Position numbers and translations under genes: made by a program
Source: Deltaproteobacteria bacterium
GTDB lineage: Bacteria > Desulfobacterota > Desulfobacteria > Desulfobacterales > JAABPS01
Assembly (NCBI GenBank): GCA_019309685.1
Contig: JAFDFT010000031.1
Location: 1-11,856 of the forward strand
Direction of reading: 5' to 3'
Length of the DNA stretch: 11,856 bases
Notes under the pieces: generated by a model
Told to the model about the DNA's origin: nothing
What the model saw: only the letters and a program-made list of their open reading frames with translations
Database searches by the model: none
In this document: positions 7,702-11,856 of the stretch, one piece after another
How positions within the stretch are numbered: the first letter of the stretch is position 1
Layout of the letters: each line of letters opens with the position of its first letter

Positions 7702-7765
7702 AAAAATGATAACTTTCGGTCAAGAGTTAGGTAAGGTTAATTTAACTGTTAAAATTTGTCACTTA

Positions 7766-8584
7766 TTAAGCGATCCGATATTCTTTTCGAAACCGCCGGG
7801 TAAATATTTCCCCTAATCTGAGCATCATTCCAGGACTGATACGGTAAAGGCCCCACAATATTTTTGCGAAAACCGAAACAACAATAATCGGTTTATTGCG
7901 TTTCACACCGCGCAAAATAATCCGAGCGCATTTTTCCGGAGGCATGCCGGGCGGTGCCTTGTCGAGTAACTGTTCCTGATCTAATTTAATGACCCTGCTT
8001 TGATAAATTGGCGTTTGAATCAGTCCCGGGCAAACCACACTGACCTTTACGCCCAGATCCTTTCCCTCCATGCGTAAAGTCAGTGAAAGCCCGACGACTC
8101 CGTGTTTGGCGACAGAATAAGAACAAAGCAGTGAGGCTGGGATTAAACCTGCAAGAGAGGCGGTGTTGACTATATGCCCGAAGCCTTGTTCCACCATTTT
8201 GGGAAAAGCAGCAGCAGCGCCATTGACCGGTCCATAAATGTCAATATCGATAACTTTACGCCATTCTTCTTCATAAGTATAATCCCGTGCTTCAGCAAAA
8301 ACAGCAATGCCTGCATTGTTAAACAAATAATCAAGCCGTCGGTATTTGGTAATTGTATCATCCACAAGTTTTTTAAGATCGGCAAACTTTGTAACATCAA
8401 TGACAACGGATTCGGCATTATACCCATCCGCTCGAATCGATGCAGTTGTTTTTTCAAGAAGCTCAGCGTTTACATCAGTTAGAATAACGATAGCGTCTCT
8501 TTTTGCCAATTCTTCACTCAACGCTTTTCCAATACCCGAAGCAGCCCCTGTTACAATCGCTGTTTTATCCTTAAACATACGCAT
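7766..8584 (-). CDS. Short-chain dehydrogenase/reductase (SDR), classical type
   Basis: This is an NAD(P)-dependent oxidoreductase of 272 residues. The Rossmann motif TGAASGIG is at 12-19. Asp37 at the end of the second strand favours NAD(H). NNAG is at 89-92, and the catalytic residues are Ser143, Tyr156 and Lys160 (YSVAK). The Asn of the usual catalytic tetrad (in the VNxxG segment) is replaced by Asp115 in VIDIDIYG, which may alter proton relay or simply mark a subfamily. After PGLIQTPI, the C-terminus carries a hydrophobic stretch and a basic tail (FTRRFRKEYRIA) that might touch membrane. The substrate is unknown. The start at 8584 is supported by GGAG (8592-8595, minus strand) 7 nt upstream. 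The gene stands alone. Confidence 0.92.
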   Translation of the reverse strand: MRMFKDKTAIVTGAASGIGKALSEELAKRDAIVILTDVNAELLEKTTASIRADGYNAESVVIDVTKFADLKKLVDDTITKYRRLDYLFNNAGIAVFAEARDYTYEEEWRKVIDIDIYGPVNGAAAAFPKMVEQGFGHIVNTASLAGLIPASLLCSYSVAKHGVVGLSLTLRMEGKDLGVKVSVVCPGLIQTPIYQSRVIKLDQEQLLDKAPPGMPPEKCARIILRGVKRNKPIIVVSVFAKILWGLYRISPGMMLRLGEIFTRRFRKEYRIA

Positions 8585-8730
8585 TATATCTCTCCGCTAT
8601 TAAAAGAACAATGGATGGCACTTTTTTAATTTGTTGATAGGCAGGTATGTTTTTAATATCTCAAAAGAGCGTAAATAAAATGAAAGACTTTTACTGATTA
8701 CATAGGAATTAAGGGTATAGCCCGGTTTAT
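8585..8730. other. AT-rich divergent spacer
   Basis: This is the first part of the 537-bp spacer between the dehydrogenase (minus strand) and the DAO oxidoreductase (plus strand). The dehydrogenase promoter should lie here, but I see no convincing hexamer pair. A GGGTATAGCCC near-palindrome is present around 8713. Confidence 0.4.
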
Positions 8731-8793
8731 TCATATTTTTGTATATCTTCTATAGTCTATAGCTGAGGTATAAATATCATTTTTTATTTTCAT
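8731..8793 (-). CDS. 20-residue mini-ORF with consensus Shine-Dalgarno
   Basis: On the minus strand, AGGAGG (8803-8808) sits 9 nt before an ATG that opens a 20-codon frame encoding MKIKNDIYTSAIDYRRYTKI, ending in TGA. The initiation signal is as good as that of the neighbouring real genes. The peptide may be a leader peptide, a microprotein, or the surviving start of a longer decayed gene. I do not recognise it. It contains a CTATAG-T-CTATAG repeat (8750-8762). Confidence 0.3.
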   Translation of the reverse strand: MKIKNDIYTSAIDYRRYTKI

Positions 8794-8813
8794 TTTATTT
8801 ACCCTCCTGGAAA

Positions 8814-8905
8814 GCCGTTGATACCCCATCTTCTGCGTTATCAAGGATTCGCAGTAGATTATTACGGCTTCACCCTTGATGCCTTGTCGGAGCGAAGCGT
8901 AGATC
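8814..8905. repeat. Intergenic palindrome-rich element B (possible dispersed repeat)
   Basis: Nested inverted repeats are visible: TTGATA (8818-8823) with TATCAA (8839-8844), ATCAAGG (8840-8846) with CCTTGAT (8874-8880), and GCCGT (8814-8818) with ACGGC (8864-8868). The segment is GC-richer than its flanks, has no supported frame, and shares the order TGCGTT, then TTACG-x-CT with element A at 6517-6631. It could be a REP/MITE-like repeat or a structured RNA. Both readings are tentative. Confidence 0.35.
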
Positions 8906-9024
8906 CCGTCGCCGGAGAAGCTGGAGCACCCTCAACTTTCGCTCAATTGAAGTAATAATATCATCTGTCAGTACAAATAACCAGCAATATATATGCCAGA
9001 TCATATGGAATATATCCTGGATTA

Positions 9025-9054
9025 TTGACAAACTCTAAAAAAATTTTCATTTTA
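9025..9054 (+). promoter_or_regulatory. Possible sigma-70 promoter of the DAO oxidoreductase
   Basis: A perfect TTGACA (9025-9030) lies 97 bp before the start codon. The matching -10 position, 18 bp later, reads only ATTTTA. The -35 is striking and the -10 weak. Confidence 0.33.
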
Positions 9055-9108
9055 AAGTGCATTGTGTTATAAAACCGCATAAACTCAAATCCTTAATGAT
9101 CCCAAGAT

Positions 9109-9114
9109 AGGAGG
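9109..9114 (+). promoter_or_regulatory. Consensus ribosome binding site of the DAO oxidoreductase
   Basis: AGGAGG, 7 nt before the ATG at 9122, fixes the start. Confidence 0.85.
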
Positions 9115-9121
9115 AAATCCC

Positions 9122-10468
9122 ATGACAACCCTTCCTGAATCACCATTGTCTCTCTGGCTCGATACCTACGGCCCTTATTCGGCTGAGCCGCAATTGAAAG
9201 AAGATCTGGATGTTGATATTGCCGTGATTGGCGGCGGATTTACCGGTGTTGCCACTGCCCTTGAGTTAAAACGGGCTGAACCGTCTTTGCGCGTAGCTTT
9301 GTTGGAAGCAAAGACTGTTGGTTTTGGCGCCAGCGGCCGAAACGGATCATTTGCCATGACCGTGGTTGGCCTTGGTTTTGGCGTGACGGCTATGCTTCGG
9401 GGCAAGCAGTTTCTCAAAGACGCGCATCATTACATGATGAAGGCTGTGGATTATATGGATGATTTAATTCAGCGGGAAAATTTGGATTGTGACCGTATCC
9501 GTTCGGGTTTTTTGCGAACTGCTACAACCAAGAGTTATATTAAGCGTATCCAGCATGATGTGGAACTCATGAACTCGATTGGGTTTGATGATATTTTTTG
9601 GCTCAGCGCCGAAGAGGTACGTGAGCGGGTGAATTCAGAAAAATATTTAGGTGCTTTGTGGGAACCCAGAATGGTACTGATCAATCCAGCCAAACTGGTA
9701 CGCGCGGAGAAAGAGCTGGCCATGAAAGCGGGCGTTCAATTTTTTGAAAATACACCTGTTGTGGAAATAACATCACAGCCAAATTTCAAGATCAAAACAC
9801 CTGAGGGAACGTTGTCTGCTGAAAAGGTAGTCTTTGCAACCAACGCGTATTCACATTTATTCCCGGGACTCAAGCGCAAACAGATACCGGCCTTTACCTA
9901 CATGATCGCTACCGAGCCATTGACGGATAAACAGCTGGAACCAATCGGATGGAAAGGATTTGAGGGGGTGGAAGACGCGCGCAACCTGATCCACTATTAC
10001 CGTCTGACACCGGATAAACGCCTGGTAATGGGAGGGGGTCCTGTGGGGCTTACGTGGGCGAACTCTTTAGATGCGGATTCCGACGAAGATACTTGGAAGC
10101 ATCTTGAAAAACATATTCAGTTTCTTTTTCCTTCTCTTTCAGATGCAAAAATTACCCACAGATGGGGCGGGCCTTTTTCTGTGACTGTAAATTTGACGCC
10201 TTCTTTGGGTTATCTGGGTGGTAAAAGAGCTGTGTACAGTCTGGGATGTATCGGGCATGGAGTTTCTTTGAGTCATCTAAATGCCTGTACGTTAAGAGAT
10301 CTACTCCTTGAGCGACAGAGCGAACTGCTTGATTGTCCGTTTGTGAATAGAAAGGTCATTCCCTGGCCGCCTGAGCCATTGCGCATGGCAACAATTAGCG
10401 CCATTCGCGGCTACCTTCAGGTTGAAGACTGGTTTTATGAAAGGGAGCTGCCAAAGGAAGGGCGATAG
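9122..10468 (+). CDS. FAD-dependent oxidoreductase, DAO family (PuuB/OrdL-like)
   Basis: This cytoplasmic flavoenzyme has 448 residues, the usual length for D-amino-acid-oxidase-fold amine oxidases such as gamma-glutamylputrescine oxidase. FAD binding is shown by VIGGGFTGVATALEL (35-49), with the ribose-binding acidic residue in ALLEAKTVGFGASGRNGS. The GASGRNGS segment is typical of this branch. Later landmarks are VVFATNAYS, YYRLTPDKRLVMGGG, RWGGPFSVTVNLTPSLG and the C-terminal flavin contact GCIGHGVSLS. It probably oxidises a primary or secondary amine. The substrate cannot be named, because no polyamine or amino-acid genes lie beside it. It has its own Shine-Dalgarno site and candidate promoter and appears monocistronic. 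Confidence 0.9.
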   Translation: MTTLPESPLSLWLDTYGPYSAEPQLKEDLDVDIAVIGGGFTGVATALELKRAEPSLRVALLEAKTVGFGASGRNGSFAMTVVGLGFGVTAMLRGKQFLKDAHHYMMKAVDYMDDLIQRENLDCDRIRSGFLRTATTKSYIKRIQHDVELMNSIGFDDIFWLSAEEVRERVNSEKYLGALWEPRMVLINPAKLVRAEKELAMKAGVQFFENTPVVEITSQPNFKIKTPEGTLSAEKVVFATNAYSHLFPGLKRKQIPAFTYMIATEPLTDKQLEPIGWKGFEGVEDARNLIHYYRLTPDKRLVMGGGPVGLTWANSLDADSDEDTWKHLEKHIQFLFPSLSDAKITHRWGGPFSVTVNLTPSLGYLGGKRAVYSLGCIGHGVSLSHLNACTLRDLLLERQSELLDCPFVNRKVIPWPPEPLRMATISAIRGYLQVEDWFYERELPKEGR

Positions 10469-10592
10469 ATTGAGATATTCATGATTGAGGGCTCATTGTA
10501 CGGATATATCTATTTTTAAGAGGTAGTGAGGTACGAGACGTATCGCCATTTGGTCCATATTGAAAATTATGGAAGGACAATAAAAAGGCTGA
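10469..10592. other. Spacer before decayed block
   Basis: No gene or clear terminator was seen. The reading frame that runs 10526-10723 is the wrong frame of the broken membrane-protein gene that follows, so it is not called. Confidence 0.4.
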
Positions 10593-10596
10593 TATT

Positions 10597-10874
10597 ATGG
10601 AAAAAAATTTATCAAAAAGTATATAAGATATGGAGTCATTGCAGGTGTTATTATTATTGCTATTATAATAAGCTATGCTTTACTTGTAATTTATCTATCC
10701 TATTGGCCATTTCCTGTTCATAGTCTTAATAATGTAGGAGTTTTTGGCAATAGCTTTGGTGTCATTTCAGCTCTATTTACAGGGTTGGCTTTTGCAGGCC
10801 TTATATTTACTAAAACTTATAAAAATAACAATAAATTGGATAGAAATAGAACTGTCTACAAAGGAATATATTGA
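10597..10874 (+). pseudogene. Small two-helix membrane protein gene broken by a frameshift
   Basis: The ATG at 10597 opens MEKNLSKSI and stops after 9 codons. The third frame, open from 10593 to the TGA at 10872-10874, encodes a clear membrane protein but has no start codon. It reads FIKKYIRYGVIAG, then a helix rich in Ile, then YLSYWPFPVHSLNNVGVFGN, then SFGVISALFTGLAFAGLIF. Adding one A to the A7 run at 10601-10607 joins the two as MEKKFIKKYIRYGV. The GxFGxxFGxxxALFxGLAFAGxI pattern recalls a widespread uncharacterised two-helix family that usually continues into a long charged coiled coil. Here the tail is only about 20 residues and looks out of frame (KNNNKLDRN), so the 3' part is also lost or shifted. 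It could be a sequencing error in the homopolymer. Confidence 0.55.
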
Positions 10875-10890
10875 AAAAATGCCTGAGTAG
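10831..10890 (+). pseudogene. Possible shifted C-terminal fragment of the membrane protein
   Basis: In the frame of the original ATG, this stretch reads INWIEIELSTKEYIEKMPE and then stops. The charged helical character is what the membrane family would have after its second helix, so a second frameshift near 10815-10835 is plausible. A further scrap beginning MLYNLGASYAFIKG follows at 10893. The fragments are too short to be sure. Confidence 0.25.
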
Positions 10891-10944
10891 TTATGTTATA
10901 CAATTTAGGAGCATCCTATGCTTTTATAAAGGGATGATGATTAT

Positions 10945-11154
10945 ATGCAAACTATGGGAATAAGCCAATTCAGATAAAAAGCGTTCAAAATCCTTGGTAG
11001 AATTTCGAAAACAAAAGAAAATATTATCATTACAAAGCGGGGTAAACCGCTTGTAAAGGTAATTCCATATCAAAAGTCTATTGCAGACCAGACACCAGGC
11101 AAGCTCGCGGATACACTTGTTTTTGAAAATGATATTGTTTCTCCTCTGAGTTAA
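10945..11154 (+). pseudogene. Phd/YefM-family antitoxin with in-frame ochre stop
   Basis: Reading from the ATG at 10945 gives MQTMGISQFR, then TAA (10975-10977), and the same frame continues with KAFKILGRISKTKENIIITK, RGKPLVKVIPY and PGKLADTLVFENDIVSPLS to TAA at 11152. This is a recognisable Phd/YefM antitoxin: the N-terminal DNA-binding half with the ITKRGKP(L)VKVIP signature and the C-terminal toxin-binding tail are both present. Codon 11 is usually a small or charged residue, so one base change (for example from GAA or TCA) would explain the stop. There is no good restart after it, so the protein is probably lost. Such antitoxins normally precede a PIN-domain or Doc/YoeB toxin, and none follows here. 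Confidence 0.72.
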
Positions 11155-11355
11155 GAAATGTGAGCCCCAAAGATATAAAATGCGTATCCTATATATATAC
11201 TGGAATTTTAAGGAATGTCTTTAATTCAATGTTATTATCAACAAGTTTTAAAAGAATCTCTTTTTAATTCACTTTCATGAACCCACGAAATAATTCCTTT
11301 CCTTAGCATAATATGTTACATATACATTAATTTTTATCGATATGAGGAGTGAGCC
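11155..11355. other. AT-rich spacer before the GST gene
   Basis: No toxin gene or remnant was found where the antitoxin's partner would be expected. The GST promoter should be here. Several TATA-like strings occur (for example around 11190), but none has a credible -35. Confidence 0.4.
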
Positions 11356-11856
11356 ATGGTTAAAATTTACGGATCAAAAATGACAAGCGCATTTCGGTGT
11401 CATGTGCTGGCAAAAGAGATTGGCCTGGAATATGAAGAGGTTTCTGTGGATCTTGGCAATCCAGGTGTGGACTATTTAAAATTAAACCCGAATGGAAAAG
11501 TTCCCTGTCTTGTGGACGGGGACTTTGTTCTATGGGAGTCCATGGCAATCACCGGTTATCTGGCAGAAAAATACAAGCCTGAATTGCTGGGGAGTTCTGT
11601 TGAAGAGCGTGCATTGATAGATCAATGGAGCTATTGGGGCATTCTTGAGCTGCAGCCGGATATGTTTAAGGTTGTTGTTCAGATATTTACCCCTGAAGAT
11701 AAAAGAGATATGGATGTCATTAAAAAAGGCACGGCAAATATGCAGCCAAAGCACAGAATATTGGATGATTACCTGAGCGGAAGGGAATATATGGTTGGGG
11801 GTACATTTACACTGGCTGATATTAATGTGGGTTCAGTGGCTGTTATCAATCGGCTG
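11356..11856 (+). CDS. Glutathione S-transferase family protein (3' end outside window)
   Basis: The frame is open for 167 codons to the window edge, so the gene is cut by the window and not by mutation. Residues 1-75 form the thioredoxin-like domain: MVKIYGSKMTSAFR opens strand 1 and the active-site helix, NPNGKVPCL carries the conserved cis-Pro50, and WESMAI carries Glu61-Ser62, which bind the gamma-glutamyl part of glutathione. The helical domain follows and reaches GGTFTLADI, the folding motif in which Asp caps a helix. The likely active residue is Ser or Thr near 10-11, as in phi/theta-like classes, but class and substrate are uncertain. Start support: GAGGAG at 11344-11349, 6 nt before the ATG. 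Confidence 0.9.
   Translation, partial: MVKIYGSKMTSAFRCHVLAKEIGLEYEEVSVDLGNPGVDYLKLNPNGKVPCLVDGDFVLWESMAITGYLAEKYKPELLGSSVEERALIDQWSYWGILELQPDMFKVVVQIFTPEDKRDMDVIKKGTANMQPKHRILDDYLSGREYMVGGTFTLADINVGSVAVINRL

Noticed and set aside
8174..8603. Plus-strand frames of 85-102 residues inside the dehydrogenase region
   Set aside because: They are antisense shadows of the SDR gene, whose motifs are complete.
8610..8630. TGGCAC-like half of a sigma-54 promoter
   Set aside because: The required GC dinucleotide 10 bp after the GG is missing, and it does not face a gene correctly.
10526..10723. 65-residue plus-strand frame with Cys/Tyr-rich sequence
   Set aside because: It is an out-of-frame reading of the membrane-protein gene; the Tyr/Cys bias comes from shifted Ile/Val codons.

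Overview
The window looks like a chromosomal segment of an AT-rich Gram-negative bacterium, most likely a sulfate-reducer-type member of the Desulfobacterota (Desulfobacteraceae-like). That placement is an inference. It rests on the IHF-alpha protein, the NtrB/NtrC-style two-component pair, and a HisKA-only PAS protein of a kind I associate with that group. No 16S sequence is present to test it.

Layout. Bases 1-494 are the tail of an rRNA operon: the 3' end of 23S rRNA, a short spacer without a tRNA, a complete 5S rRNA and a strong intrinsic terminator. A decayed stretch, possibly a transposase remnant, follows up to about 710. Bases 873-5726 on the plus strand hold a membrane sensor histidine kinase, a sigma-54-activating response regulator and a GH13_18-type sugar phosphorylase. 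The phosphorylase starts 18 bp after the regulator, so the last two are probably co-transcribed. Bases 5793-7650 on the minus strand hold an IHF-alpha-like DNA-bending protein, a 43-residue coiled-coil microprotein with a good Shine-Dalgarno site, and a PAS/HisKA protein that lacks the ATPase domain. A short-chain dehydrogenase (minus strand, to 8584) and an FAD-dependent DAO-family oxidoreductase (plus strand, 9122-10468) flank a 537-bp divergent spacer. That spacer holds palindromic repeat-like sequence and a 20-codon mini-ORF with a consensus Shine-Dalgarno. Bases 10469-11355 are a gene graveyard: a small membrane-protein gene broken by a frameshift at an A7 run, and a Phd/YefM-type antitoxin gene interrupted by an in-frame ochre stop with no toxin beside it. 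The window ends inside a glutathione S-transferase gene.

How the genes may work together. The kinase and regulator have all expected catalytic residues and should form a working phosphorelay driving sigma-54 promoters. The adjacent phosphorylase suggests, but does not prove, a link to glucoside turnover. The remaining genes look like independent housekeeping or accessory functions. I see no convincing multi-gene defence or biosynthetic system. The most unusual items are the HisKA-only protein with a near-perfect 28-bp palindrome just upstream, the coiled-coil microprotein, and the two freshly broken genes near the right end.
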